From DATBLE01 sp963734065 (GTDB lineage Bacteria; Actinomycetota; Thermoleophilia; Gaiellales; Gaiellaceae): DNA of 64,000 nucleotides. Both the position numbers and the translations under genes were made by a program. How positions within the stretch are numbered: position 1 is the first letter of the stretch; each line of letters begins with the position of its first letter. Positions 33,798-43,524 of the stretch are shown piece after piece. Under the pieces are notes generated by a model. The model did not search any database. It was not told the DNA's origin and saw nothing but the letters and a program-made list of their open reading frames with translations. Where the stretch lies: contig CAVTFN010000005.1 in assembly GCA_963734065.1 (NCBI GenBank), positions 992,001-1,056,000 of the forward strand, read 5' to 3'.

Positions 33798-34550
33798 TTA
33801 CGCACCACCCCCCACGATCAGCGAGACGATCTCCGAGTGCGTCTCCGCACTCGGGATCACCTCACCGACCTTGCGGCCGCGACGCATGATCACTGCCCGG
33901 TCCGCAACCTCGATCACGTGGTCCAGCGCGTGGGACACGATCAGGACGGCCCTCTGCTCCTCCCGGAGCCGGAGGATGAGGTCGAGCACGCGACGCGACT
34001 CGCGCATCCCGAGCGCCGCGGTCGGCTCGTCGAGGATCACGACCCTCGACGCGAAGGCAGCCGCACGGCTGACGGCGACCGCCTGCCGCTGGCCGCCGGA
34101 CATGAGCCCCACCACGCCGTGGTCGTCGAGGGTCACGTTCAGGCGCTCGAGCGTGCTCCGGGTCGTCGACGCCATCTCGCGCCGCTTGACCACTCGGATC
34201 GACCGTGGAAGCCAGCGCGGCGACGCGAGCTCCCGGCCGGCGTAGAAGTTGTCACTGGGACGAAGGTTGTCGAAGAGCGCGAGATCCTGGTAGACCGTCT
34301 CGATCCCCAGCGCCCGCGCGTCGGCAGGCGAGTGGATCGAGACGTGCACGCCGTCCATCTCGATAGTCCCGCGGTCGAGCCGAAGCGCGCCGCTCAGGCA
34401 CTTGATCAGGGTCGACTTCCCCGCGCCGTTGTCGCCGAGCAGCGCCACGACCTCACCCGCCGAGATCTCGACGTCGACGCCGTCGAGGCCGACGACGGAG
34501 CCGAAGCTCTTCGTCGCGCCGCGGACCGAGAGCACCGCCGCCGCCGTCAT
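33798..34550 (-). CDS. Sugar ABC transporter ATPase, single-domain
   Basis: A 250-residue ATPase with Walker A LLGDNGAGKSTLIKCLSGAL, signature LMSGGQRQAVAVSRA and Walker B VVILDEPTAALGMRE, then a switch His in LIVSHALDHV. The motif style is RbsA/XylG (carbohydrate uptake class 2). Those proteins normally carry two fused ATPase domains of about 500 residues, but here only one is present and the stop is clean. It therefore probably works as a homodimer. The ATG overlaps the permease stop (ATGA). About 130 bases separate it from the binding-protein gene. Confidence 0.9.
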   Translation of the reverse strand: MTAAAVLSVRGATKSFGSVVGLDGVDVEISAGEVVALLGDNGAGKSTLIKCLSGALRLDRGTIEMDGVHVSIHSPADARALGIETVYQDLALFDNLRPSDNFYAGRELASPRWLPRSIRVVKRREMASTTRSTLERLNVTLDDHGVVGLMSGGQRQAVAVSRAAAFASRVVILDEPTAALGMRESRRVLDLILRLREEQRAVLIVSHALDHVIEVADRAVIMRRGRKVGEVIPSAETHSEIVSLIVGGGA

Positions 34551-35593
34551 GCGTCCCTCATCGACCGCGCGACCCGGACGCGATTCTCGACGTAGCCGCG
34601 GAGCACGTCCGCTTCGACCGCCAGGAGCACGACCACGCCGATCGCCATCAGCTGGTAGAAGGCATTGACGTTGTGCAGGTTGAGCGCGTTCCTGATCACG
34701 CCGATCGTGAACGCGCCAACGAGAGCGTTGCCGACGTTGCCGCGCCCCCCGGCGAAGGCCGCCCCGCCGATGATCACCGCCGCGATCGAGTCGAGCTCGG
34801 CGAGGTCGCCGGACGTCGGCGAACCGGAGGCGATCAGGCCTGCGGTCAGCAACCCGCCGACGCCGGCAGCGAGACCGCTCAGCGCGTAGACACTGATCAG
34901 CACGCGGCCGACGGGGATGCCCGAACGGCGGGCACCTTCGGGGTTGCCGCCGACGGCGTAGAGCCAACGGCCCCAGACCATGAACGTCGTCAGGACGACC
35001 GTCATCAAGGCGAGGCCGAGAACGACGAAGAACGAGTAAGGCAGCCAGTCGATCGAACCGCCGCCGAGCGTGTTCACAGAGCCCGGCATGCCGGAAATGA
35101 GCGTCCCGTTCGCGGCCCAGAGGGCAAGGCCACGCACGATGCTGAGGCTGGCGAGGGTGACGATGAACGGGTGCGGCACCCGGCCGACCACATACACGAG
35201 CCCGTTACAGAGCCCGACCGCGAGGCCGGTGCCGAGGATCGCGAGGATGACGAGCACGGCCGAGTGGTCGTGCTGGTAGACGATCGCGCCGACCACCCCC
35301 GAGAGCGCGACCGTTGCGCCCACAGACAGATCGATACCGCGGCTCACGATCACGAGCAGCTGTCCCAGCGCGAGGACGGCGATCACGGACGTCTGCGAGA
35401 AGACGTTGCCGACGTTCCGAGTGGTGAAGAAGACCGGCGTCGTCAGACTGACGGCCACGACCAGGATCAGCAGGATCAGGGCCGGGCCTGCCCGGAGCAC
35501 GAGCAGCCCCAGCTGCAGCAGGCGCTGGTTCGGGCCGGCGGCCACCGTACGCGTACGGGTCTCGGTTTGCTCCACTCTTCGAGTCAGCTCCAC
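34547..35593 (-). CDS. Sugar ABC transporter permease, RbsC type
   Basis: A 348-residue inner-membrane permease with about ten helices. Typical family segments are LALGQLLVIVSRGIDLSVGA, FIVTLASLSIVRGLALWAAN, VYALSGLAAGVGGLLTAGLI and DSIAAVIIGGAAFAGGRGNV. These are the RbsC/XylH signatures, including the G-I-D-L-S-V-G loop. The GTG start at 35593 is two bases past the fuconate dehydratase stop with GGAG in front. It pairs with the single-domain ATPase and ribose-type binding protein downstream. Confidence 0.9.
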   Translation of the reverse strand: MELTRRVEQTETRTRTVAAGPNQRLLQLGLLVLRAGPALILLILVVAVSLTTPVFFTTRNVGNVFSQTSVIAVLALGQLLVIVSRGIDLSVGATVALSGVVGAIVYQHDHSAVLVILAILGTGLAVGLCNGLVYVVGRVPHPFIVTLASLSIVRGLALWAANGTLISGMPGSVNTLGGGSIDWLPYSFFVVLGLALMTVVLTTFMVWGRWLYAVGGNPEGARRSGIPVGRVLISVYALSGLAAGVGGLLTAGLIASGSPTSGDLAELDSIAAVIIGGAAFAGGRGNVGNALVGAFTIGVIRNALNLHNVNAFYQLMAIGVVVLLAVEADVLRGYVENRVRVARSMRDA

Positions 35594-35595
35594 GA

Positions 35596-36909
35596 CTACT
35601 CCACCAGAGCCTCTCGGCGCGACCAGGCCGGTCCGTCGGGAAAGGCGTATTCCTCCAGGGAGCCCGGCAGCATCTCCACGCTGTAACCGGGCGCTGTCGG
35701 CACGCTGTACCGGCCGTGCTCCACAACCGCCGGCTCGACGAAGTGCTCGTGGAGATGGTCGACCCACTCCACGACGCGGCCCTCGAGGCTCCCGCTGATC
35801 GCTACGTAGTCGAAGACCGCGAGATGCTGGACGTACTCGCAGAGACCGACACCGCCGCCGTGCGGACAGACCGGGATGCCGTACTTGGCGGCCATCAGCA
35901 TGATCGCGAGGACTTCGTTCACGCCGCCGACGCGGCAGGCGTCGATCTGGCAGACGTCGATCGCCTCCGCCTGGAACAGCTGCTTGAAGATGACGCGGTT
36001 CTGGACGACCTCCCCGGCCGCAACCCGGATCGGCCGGATCGCCCGCCGGATCCGCGCGTGACCGAGCACGTCGTCGGGGCTGGTCGGCTCTTCGATCCAC
36101 CAGGGGTCGAACTGCGAGAGCACGCCGGCCGCCGCGATCGCCTCGTCCACGCCCCAGACCTGGTTCGCGTCCATCATCAGGAAGCCGCCGGCGCCGAGGA
36201 CGTCCCGGATCAGCGCAGCGCGGCGGGAATCGTCGTCGAGGTCCTGCCCCACCTTCATCTTCACGTGACGGAACCCGTCTGCGACCGCCTGCCGCACGAG
36301 TGCGCCCACCTTCTCGTCGTCGTAGCCGAGCCAGCCGGCCGACGTCGTGTACGCCGGGTACCCCGCCTCCAGGAGCTCGAGCTCACGCTCCTCCCTCCCC
36401 GCCTGCCGGGCGCGGAGCAGCTCGACGGCCTCGTCCGGGTCGAGGACGTCGTCGATGTACCGGAAGTCGATCGCAGCGACCAGCTCGTCCGGATCGAGGT
36501 CGAGGAGCAGCCGCCACAGCGGTACACCGCGGCTCTTCGCCCACAGGTCCCAGACTGCGTTCACGACAGCGCCGACGGCCAGGTGCACGACTCCTTTTTC
36601 GGGACCGAGCCAGCGGAGCTGGCCGTCGGACACGAGGGAGCGCCAGAAGAAGCGCATGCCGTCCGAGATCCCCTCGAGGCTGCGGCCGACGACGAGAGGC
36701 TCGAGCGCCCGGATGGCTGCGACGCAGACCTCGTTGCCACGCCCGCACGTAAAGGTGAGCCCGTGTCCCGAGAGCTCCTCGCCCGCGTCGGTGCGCAGGA
36801 CGACGTACGCCGCCGAGTAGTCAGGGCTGGCGTGCATGGCGTCGGAGCCGTCGAGCGACCGGGACGTCGGAAAGCGGACATCGTGGGCGGTCAAGCTCGT
36901 GATCTTCAC
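35596..36909 (-). CDS. fucD: L-fuconate dehydratase
   Basis: A 437-residue enolase-superfamily enzyme (EC 4.2.1.68 type) that dehydrates L-fuconate to 2-keto-3-deoxy-L-fuconate. Length and residue spacing match characterised fuconate dehydratases: Lys217 and Lys219 in HVKMKVG, Asp247 in FLMMDANQ, Glu273 in WWIEEPT, Glu300 in RVAAGEVVQNR, and His350 in VCPHGGGVGLCEYVQ. It is the first gene of the minus-strand operon (dehydratase, permease, ATPase, binding protein, lactonase, GntR) and gives the best evidence for the pathway. The ATG start is preceded by the divergent regulatory gap. Confidence 0.92.
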   Translation of the reverse strand: MKITSLTAHDVRFPTSRSLDGSDAMHASPDYSAAYVVLRTDAGEELSGHGLTFTCGRGNEVCVAAIRALEPLVVGRSLEGISDGMRFFWRSLVSDGQLRWLGPEKGVVHLAVGAVVNAVWDLWAKSRGVPLWRLLLDLDPDELVAAIDFRYIDDVLDPDEAVELLRARQAGREERELELLEAGYPAYTTSAGWLGYDDEKVGALVRQAVADGFRHVKMKVGQDLDDDSRRAALIRDVLGAGGFLMMDANQVWGVDEAIAAAGVLSQFDPWWIEEPTSPDDVLGHARIRRAIRPIRVAAGEVVQNRVIFKQLFQAEAIDVCQIDACRVGGVNEVLAIMLMAAKYGIPVCPHGGGVGLCEYVQHLAVFDYVAISGSLEGRVVEWVDHLHEHFVEPAVVEHGRYSVPTAPGYSVEMLPGSLEEYAFPDGPAWSRREALVE

Positions 36910-37037
36910 GAGTGCGAGCCTCGAAAGGTCTGATCACATCTGCGGTTTATTGCCATCACCCGCCACATGACGGGCGAGAATACGCCGATTGGTCTGATCT
37001 TTCAACCCCTTCATCTGATAGAAGTCGCGTACACCCG
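36910..37037. promoter_or_regulatory. Divergent control region with GGTCTGATC direct repeats
   Basis: This 128-base gap lies between the two divergent halves of the fucose-type gene set. The 9-mer GGTCTGATC occurs at 36927-36935 and again at 36991-36999, both in the same orientation, 64 bases apart (about six helical turns). A related TCATCTGATA follows at 37011-37020. The local sequence is clearly more AT-rich than the genes. These are candidate sites for the GntR at 31080, but binding is inference. Confidence 0.5.
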
Positions 37038-38063
37038 ATGCAGGCGGCGTACTACATGGGCGACCGACGCGTCGAGATCCGCGACGCGGAGCCTCTGCCG
37101 CCCGCGCCGGGCACGGTTCAGCTGGATGTTGCCTATACCGGCATCTGTGGCACCGACCTGCACATCGTCCACGGAGCGATGGACGCACGCGTCTCGCTGC
37201 CGGCGATCCTCGGCCACGAGATGGCCGGCCACGTCGCGGCGGTCGGCGAGGGAGTCAGCGGCTGGGAGCCGGGCGACGCGGCGACCGTGATGCCGCTCGT
37301 CTGGTGCGGCGAGTGCGCCGCCTGCCGGACCGGCGCCTCGCACGTCTGCCAGCGTCTCTCCTTCTTGGGGATCGACGCACCCGGGTCGCTTCAGTCACGA
37401 TGGACCGTCCCCGCGCAGACGCTGGTGCCGCTCCCGGCCGACATGCAGCTGCGGACGGCCGCACTCGCCGAGCCGACTGCCGTCGCGGTGCACGACGTGC
37501 GCCGTGCGCAGCTCACGGCAGGGGAGCACGTGGTTGTCGTCGGCGGCGGTCCGATCGGCTTGCTCGTCGCCGCCGTGACGCGGGAGGCCGGAGCCGACGT
37601 GGTGCTCGTCGAACCGAACCCCGGGCGTCGGCAGCTAGCCGAACGCGCAGGCCTTACCACCCTCGACCCGGCCGAGCGGCCGGTGGCCGAGCACGTCGAG
37701 GAGTGGACGAAGGGAGCGGGCGCCGAGGTCGCCTTCGAGGTCTCGGGGGCGGTGCCGGGCATCCAGAGCGCGATCGACGCGCTCGGCGTGCGCGGCCGAC
37801 TGGTCGTCGTCGCCATTTACCCCACGCCCCCGCCGGTCGACCTGTTCCGCCTTTTCTGGCGGGAGCTGACGCTGATCGGCGCCCGCGTCTACGAGCGGCC
37901 CGACTTCGAGAAGGCGGTCTGCCTGCTCGCCGACGGCGCGATTCCGGTCGACGTGCTGATCACCGACATCGTGCCCCTGGCCGAGACGCCCGCCGCCTTC
38001 GAAGCGCTCGAGGCCGGGCGGGCGATGAAGATCCTCGTCGACTGCGCCGGGGACACCACGTGA
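37038..38063 (+). CDS. Zinc-dependent alcohol dehydrogenase (MDR)
   Basis: A 341-residue medium-chain dehydrogenase with catalytic zinc ligands in TGICGTDLHI and GHEMAGHVAAVG, the four-cysteine structural zinc cluster CGECAACRTGASHVC, and the NAD loop VVVVGGGPIGLLVAAVTREA ending in an acidic LVEPN, which favours NAD. It begins the plus-strand operon MDR-SDR-aldolase-kinase. In L-fucose oxidation such an enzyme could oxidise fucose or the 4-OH of 2-keto-3-deoxy-fuconate. Which step it performs here is not decided by sequence. Confidence 0.87.
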   Translation: MQAAYYMGDRRVEIRDAEPLPPAPGTVQLDVAYTGICGTDLHIVHGAMDARVSLPAILGHEMAGHVAAVGEGVSGWEPGDAATVMPLVWCGECAACRTGASHVCQRLSFLGIDAPGSLQSRWTVPAQTLVPLPADMQLRTAALAEPTAVAVHDVRRAQLTAGEHVVVVGGGPIGLLVAAVTREAGADVVLVEPNPGRRQLAERAGLTTLDPAERPVAEHVEEWTKGAGAEVAFEVSGAVPGIQSAIDALGVRGRLVVVAIYPTPPPVDLFRLFWRELTLIGARVYERPDFEKAVCLLADGAIPVDVLITDIVPLAETPAAFEALEAGRAMKILVDCAGDTT

Positions 38064-38818
38064 GCTTCGACCTGAGCGGCCGGGTCGCTCTCGTCACCGG
38101 CTGCCGGCGCGGGATCGGCCTCGCGATGGCCGAGGCGATGGCCGCCGCCGGCGCCGACATCGTCGGCACCAGCCTCAGCCTCGACCCCGCAGGCAGCGAG
38201 GCGCAGAGCCGAATCGAGGCGCTCGGGCGTAGGTTCACCGGCTACCGCGCCGACCTCGGTTCCGAGGACGGGGCCTCCGAGCTCGCTGCCATGGTGCTGC
38301 ACAACGGAATCGAGGTGGACATCCTCGTGAACAACGCCGGCACGATCGAGCGCGCCCCCGTTCTCGACCACTCCGATGAGCAGTGGCGGCGAGTCCTGCA
38401 GACGAACCTGACTTCTGCCTTCGTGCTCGCCCGCGAGCTGGCACGGCCGATGATCGAGCGAGGCCGCGGCAAGATCGTCTTCACCGCGTCCATGCTCAGC
38501 TTCCAGGGCGGCATCAACGTCGTCTCGTACACGGCCGCGAAGTCGGGGCTCGCGGGCCTCGTGCGCGCGCTCGCGAACGAGTGGGCGCCTCACGGCGTGA
38601 ACGTCAACGCGATCGCCCCCGGCTACATCGCCACCGACAACACGCAGCCTTTGCGGGACGACCCGGAGCGGTCGCGGGCGATTCTCGAGCGGATCCCCGC
38701 GGGTCGCTGGGGCGAGCCGGCCGACGTCGCCGGCGCGACCGTCTTCCTCGCCTCGCCTGCCTCGGACTACGTGCACGGCATCGTGCTCCCGGTCGACGGG
38801 GGCTGGCTGGGCCGATGA
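38060..38818 (+). CDS. SDR oxidoreductase (KduD/keto-deoxy sugar acid dehydrogenase-like)
   Basis: A 252-residue classical SDR. It has the coenzyme loop VTGCRRGIGLAMAEAM, the NNAG motif in ILVNNAGTIERAPVLD, catalytic Ser in VFTASMLSFQGG, and Tyr/Lys in SYTAAKSGLAGLVRAL, then PGYIATDNTQPLRDD. It is most similar in style to KduD-type enzymes and 2-keto-3-deoxy-L-fuconate 4-dehydrogenases. The GTG overlaps the MDR stop (GTGA) and the ATGA link to the aldolase follows, so the four genes are one transcript. It probably oxidises the keto-deoxy acid made by the dehydratase. Confidence 0.87.
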   Translation: MSFDLSGRVALVTGCRRGIGLAMAEAMAAAGADIVGTSLSLDPAGSEAQSRIEALGRRFTGYRADLGSEDGASELAAMVLHNGIEVDILVNNAGTIERAPVLDHSDEQWRRVLQTNLTSAFVLARELARPMIERGRGKIVFTASMLSFQGGINVVSYTAAKSGLAGLVRALANEWAPHGVNVNAIAPGYIATDNTQPLRDDPERSRAILERIPAGRWGEPADVAGATVFLASPASDYVHGIVLPVDGGWLGR

Positions 38819-39429
38819 CAGGCGCCCTGGCCGCCGTCGCCGCACAGCGCGTGCTCCCGGTTGTGACGATCGAGGACGCTGGCGCCGCCCGTGAGCTCGG
38901 GGCGGCCTTGCAGGCGGCCGGGGCGAATACGGTCGAAATCACGTTCCGGAGCGAGGCCGCCGCCGAGGCGATGACGGTCTTCGCCGACCAGGGCTTCGTC
39001 GTCGGCGCCGGCACCGTGCGCTCGGTCGAGCAAGCGGAGCACGCAGCGGCCGCCGGCGCGTCGTTCGCGGTCTCACCCGGGCTCGACCGGGACGTCGTCG
39101 AGCGCTGCGCCGATCTCGGCCTGACGCCGCTGCCGGGAATCGCCACCGCGTCCGAGCTGACGGCGGCGCTCGCGCTCGGAGTCTCGACCGTCAAGCTCTT
39201 CCCGGCCGAGGTCGTCGGCGGAGCCGCCCTCATCCAGGCCATGGCGGCGCCGTTCCCCGACGCGCGGTTCGTGCCGACCGGCGGCCTCAACGCCCACAAT
39301 GCGAAGTCCTACCTCGAGCTGCCCGAGGTGCTCGCGATCGGGGGAAGCTGGATGGTCGCACCGGCACTGCTCTCAGCGGGCCGTTGGGACGACGTCGAGC
39401 GCCTGACCAGGGAGGCGCTGGCTCTGTGA
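38815..39429 (+). CDS. eda: KHG/KDPG aldolase
   Basis: A 204-residue class I aldolase. Family hallmarks are RVLPVVTIEDAGAARELGAA, TVEITFRSEAAAEAM (with the catalytic Glu), VVGAGTVRSVEQAEHAAAAG, FAVSPGLDRDVV, and STVKLFPAEVVGGAALIQAM, where the lysine in VKLFPA forms the Schiff base, then PTGGLNAHNAKSYLEL. It cleaves 2-keto-3-deoxy-6-phosphogluconate-type acids to pyruvate plus an aldehyde. With the kinase next to it the operon can process 2-keto-3-deoxy-gluconate as well as deoxy-sugar acids. ATGA overlap with the SDR. Confidence 0.92.
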   Translation: MTGALAAVAAQRVLPVVTIEDAGAARELGAALQAAGANTVEITFRSEAAAEAMTVFADQGFVVGAGTVRSVEQAEHAAAAGASFAVSPGLDRDVVERCADLGLTPLPGIATASELTAALALGVSTVKLFPAEVVGGAALIQAMAAPFPDARFVPTGGLNAHNAKSYLELPEVLAIGGSWMVAPALLSAGRWDDVERLTREALAL

Positions 39430-40522
39430 CTCTCTCAGTCCGCCCGGCCGAGGAGTGCCGGTACGACCTGGTCGCGTTGGGCGAGGTCATGCTTCGCCTC
39501 GACCCGGGCGAAGACCGCGTTCGCACGGCGCGATCGTTCCGCGTCTGGGAGGGCGGCGGGGAGTACAACGTCGCCCGAGGGCTACGCCGCTGCTTCGGGA
39601 TGAGGACCGCTGTCGTCACCGCCTTCGCCGACAACGACGTCGGGCGGCTGCTGGAGGACTTCGTCCTGCAGGGCGGGGTCGACACCTCGCTGGTGCGCTG
39701 GGTGGACTATGACGGGATCGGACGCACAGTCCGAAACGGGCTCAACTTCACCGAGCGCGGGTTCGGTGTGCGCGGCGCGCTCGGCGTCTCCGATCGGGGC
39801 AACACGGCAGCCTCGCAGCTCCGCCCCGGGGACGTCGACTGGGAGCATTTGTTCGGCACCCTCGGCGTCCGGTGGTTCCATACCGGCGGCATCTTCGCCG
39901 GCCTCTCCGAGACGACTCCCGACGTGATCGAGGAGGCCGTCGAGGCGGCTTCGCGGCATGGCACCGTCGTCTCCTACGACCTCAACTACCGGCCCAGTCT
40001 CTGGAAGGGGCTCGGCGGGGTGGATCGTGCCCGCGAGGTCAACCGGCGCCTGGCCACGCGTGTCGACGTGATGCTCGGCAACGAGGAAGACTTCACCGCC
40101 TGCCTGGGCCTGGAGGTCGAGGGCGTCGACGAAAATCTGACCGAGCTGGACACGGCCCTGTTCCGCGCGATGATCGAGCGGGCGTCGGCCGAGTTCCCGA
40201 ACTTCGCCGTCGTAGCCACCACATTGCGCACGGTCCGCAGTGCCACTGTCAACGACTGGTCGGCGATCGCCTGGTCACGCGACCGGGGGTTCGCGGAACC
40301 GACACCCCGCCCGAACCTGGAGATTCTCGACCGGGTGGGCGGCGGGGACAGCTTCGCCTCCGGTTTGATCTACGGCCTGCTCGAGCTCGGCGACCTGCAG
40401 CAAGCGGTCGCGTACGGCGCTGCGCACGGTGCACTGGCGATGACGACGCCTGGCGACACCTCGACCGCAACACTCGCCGAGGTCGAGGCGCTCGTCCGCG
40501 GCGCCGGCGCCCGCGTCAATCG

Positions 40523-40526
<4 letters not shown>
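39426..40526 (+). CDS. kdgK: PfkB-family sugar kinase, 2-keto-3-deoxygluconate kinase-like
   Basis: A 366-residue ribokinase-family enzyme. The N-terminal substrate loop is VALGEVMLRLDPGEDRVRTA, with FRVWEGGGEYNVARGL. The C-terminal anion hole and catalytic base lie in LDRVGGGDSFASGLIYGLLE, the PfkB signature 2 with Asp as base. Neighbour Eda suggests 2-keto-3-deoxygluconate as substrate, the usual pairing. The GTG start overlaps the aldolase stop. Its TAG stop shares the palindrome CTAG with the stop of the convergent ATPase gene. Confidence 0.87.
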
Positions 40527-41725
<1,199 letters not shown>

Positions 41726-41727
41726 GA

Positions 41728-42606
41728 TTACTGCTTCACCGCTCCACCGAGCGTCCCCCGCACGAGCGCGCGCTGAGAGACGAGGAAGACGATCGCCACC
41801 GGGATCACGGCCAGCAGGGTCGCCAGCGCGAGCTCCGGCTTGAAGATGTTGACGGACTGGCCGCCGCCGCCGACCGCCGGGTTGAACGACGGCGTCGAGG
41901 CGAGCAGATTCGAGAGACCGACCGTGATCGGGTACTGGTTCGAGTCCGCCAGGACGACATACGGGAGGAAGAAGTTGTTCCAGTTGGCCACGAAGCTGAA
42001 GAAGAAGACGAGCGCGACCACGGGCTTCGCGAGCGGCAGCGCGACCCGGCGGAACGTCAGCCACTCGCCGCAGCCGTCGACGCGGGCAGCGTCGAGGAGC
42101 TCGGACGGGATCGAGGTCGCGTAGTAGATGTAGGCGAGGTAGATCCCGAAGGGGAAGAACGAGAAGGGAAGGATCACCGAAAAGATGCTGCCGATCAGGT
42201 GCAAGGCGTTGAGCTCCAGGAAGATCGGCAGGACGAGCGACGCCCCAGGCATGATCATCGCGACGAGCGTCAGGGTCAAGATCAGCTTCCGACCCGGGAA
42301 CTTGCCGAGCGCGAGGCCGTAGCCGGCAGGGATCGAGACCGCAAGGGTGATCGCGGTTGCGCTCAGGGAGTAGATGAGCGTGTTTGCGATCCAGCGCCGG
42401 TAGAGGTGATCGCTGTACGCGTCCAGGTGCTTCCATGCCTGCGCCACGTTGTGGAAGCTGCCGAACGAGAACGGGCTGCTCGTGATGAGGGCATGGTCGC
42501 TCTTCGTGGGCGCGAGGACGAGCCAGAGAACTGGTGCGATGAAGAAGATCGCGAACACCACGAGGATCACCATTCGGGCGCCATGCCCGAGCAGACGAAT
42601 CCCCAT
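41728..42606 (-). CDS. MalG-type sugar ABC permease
   Basis: A 292-residue permease with six helices and the EAA motif in SELLDAARVDGCGEWLTFRR, VALPLAKPVVA. The ATG shares a base with the MalF stop (TGATG), and the stop lies two bases before the ATPase start. It is closely similar along its whole length to the orphan permease at 47852 (for example FLELNALHLIG versus FLELNALHLLG, and FFPFGIYLAYIYYATSIP versus FFPFGVYIAYIYYSTAMP), so the two are recent paralogues. Substrate: probably an oligosaccharide or uronic/aldonic compound handled by the enzymes nearby. Confidence 0.9.
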   Translation of the reverse strand: MGIRLLGHGARMVILVVFAIFFIAPVLWLVLAPTKSDHALITSSPFSFGSFHNVAQAWKHLDAYSDHLYRRWIANTLIYSLSATAITLAVSIPAGYGLALGKFPGRKLILTLTLVAMIMPGASLVLPIFLELNALHLIGSIFSVILPFSFFPFGIYLAYIYYATSIPSELLDAARVDGCGEWLTFRRVALPLAKPVVALVFFFSFVANWNNFFLPYVVLADSNQYPITVGLSNLLASTPSFNPAVGGGGQSVNIFKPELALATLLAVIPVAIVFLVSQRALVRGTLGGAVKQ

Positions 42607-43520
42607 CAGTCCTCCGTCCTGAAGAGGCCGCTGCGGGTGACGATCACCACGGCGCCGATGAGCCCGATCATGAGCAGGTCGACGGCGATGGCGGCGGCGG
42701 CGTTGAAGTCCGCGTACCGGAAGGCGAGCTGGTAGGCGAGCTGGTTCGCCGACCACGTGTCGGAAACGAGACCGAAACTGGCGTGCTGGATGATCTCGGG
42801 CTCGACGAAGAGCTGCGTCCCGGTTGCGAACGAGAGGATCAGCATGTAGGCGATCCACTTGCGGATCAGCGGCAGTTTCAGTCGGAACGCAATAGTGAAA
42901 GGCCCGGCGCCGTCGATCCGAGCCGCCTCCTCGAGGTCGGGCGGGATCGTGTTCAACGCCCCGTACATGACGACGATCCAGCCGCCGGCGCCGGTCCAGA
43001 ACGCGATCATCGCGAAGATGTAGGGCAGGTTCCCTGGGGCGATCGACTGGGCGAAGATGCGCGCCCCGAGCAGGTCGCGCAGCAGGAAGGCGCCGGGGCT
43101 GACGGTCGGGTCGAGCATGAAGAGCCAGATCACGACCGCCGCGGCGCCGGCCAGAGCGCCCGGGATGTAGAAGAGGAAGCGGTACGTCGCCGACACACGG
43201 TTCGCGCGCCCGTGCAGGAGCAGCGCGAGGCCGACGACGAACACCATCAACGCGCCGAGCCAGACGACCGTGTACACGAGGATGTGCTTGAACGCCGGGA
43301 TGAAGCGGAAGTCGTCGTACGTCCGCACGAAGTTGTGGAAGCCGACCCAGCCGCCGCCCGCATTGGTGAAGGCGAGCTCCAGCGCGTAGATCGTCGGCGC
43401 GATGCCGAAGACGATCAGGAACGGCAGGTACGGCAGGACGAAAGGCAGGCCGCGCGGGACGTGGAGGCCACGCTTTCGCGTGGCCTCCACGTGCTCAGAA
43501 ATCGCGGCAGACGAGCTCAA
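42606..43520 (-). CDS. MalF-type sugar ABC permease
   Basis: A 304-residue permease with a first helix LPFVLPYLPFLIVFGIAPTI, a LLHGRANRVSATYRFLFYIP segment, and the EAA loop TIPPDLEEAARIDGAGPFTI. It partners the MalG at 41728. The only start consistent with the N-terminus is TTG 43520, four bases after the binding-protein stop. A 14-bp perfect stem (43459-43492) lies inside codons about 10-21, so the early coding region forms a strong hairpin in mRNA. This could lower expression of the membrane genes relative to the binding protein. Confidence 0.88.
   Translation of the reverse strand: MSSSAAISEHVEATRKRGLHVPRGLPFVLPYLPFLIVFGIAPTIYALELAFTNAGGGWVGFHNFVRTYDDFRFIPAFKHILVYTVVWLGALMVFVVGLALLLHGRANRVSATYRFLFYIPGALAGAAAVVIWLFMLDPTVSPGAFLLRDLLGARIFAQSIAPGNLPYIFAMIAFWTGAGGWIVVMYGALNTIPPDLEEAARIDGAGPFTIAFRLKLPLIRKWIAYMLILSFATGTQLFVEPEIIQHASFGLVSDTWSANQLAYQLAFRYADFNAAAAIAVDLLMIGLIGAVVIVTRSGLFRTED
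43459..43492 (-). promoter_or_regulatory. Intra-operon hairpin at the start of malF-like gene
   Basis: ACGTGGAGGCCACG pairs perfectly with CGTGGCCTCCACGT around a six-base CTTTCG loop, whose outer C-G can add a fifteenth pair. It lies 28-61 bases inside the permease gene, just downstream of the binding-protein gene. In mal-type operons hairpins near this junction are known to protect the upstream binding-protein mRNA. Here it would have to sit in coding sequence. Confidence 0.6.
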
Positions 43521-43524
43521 GTCG

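Noticed and set aside
31790..33808. Single fused gene for the amidohydrolase and the region of the binding protein
   Set aside because: The upstream part of this frame is an out-of-frame shadow of the binding-protein gene; the real amidohydrolase starts at GTG 32656.
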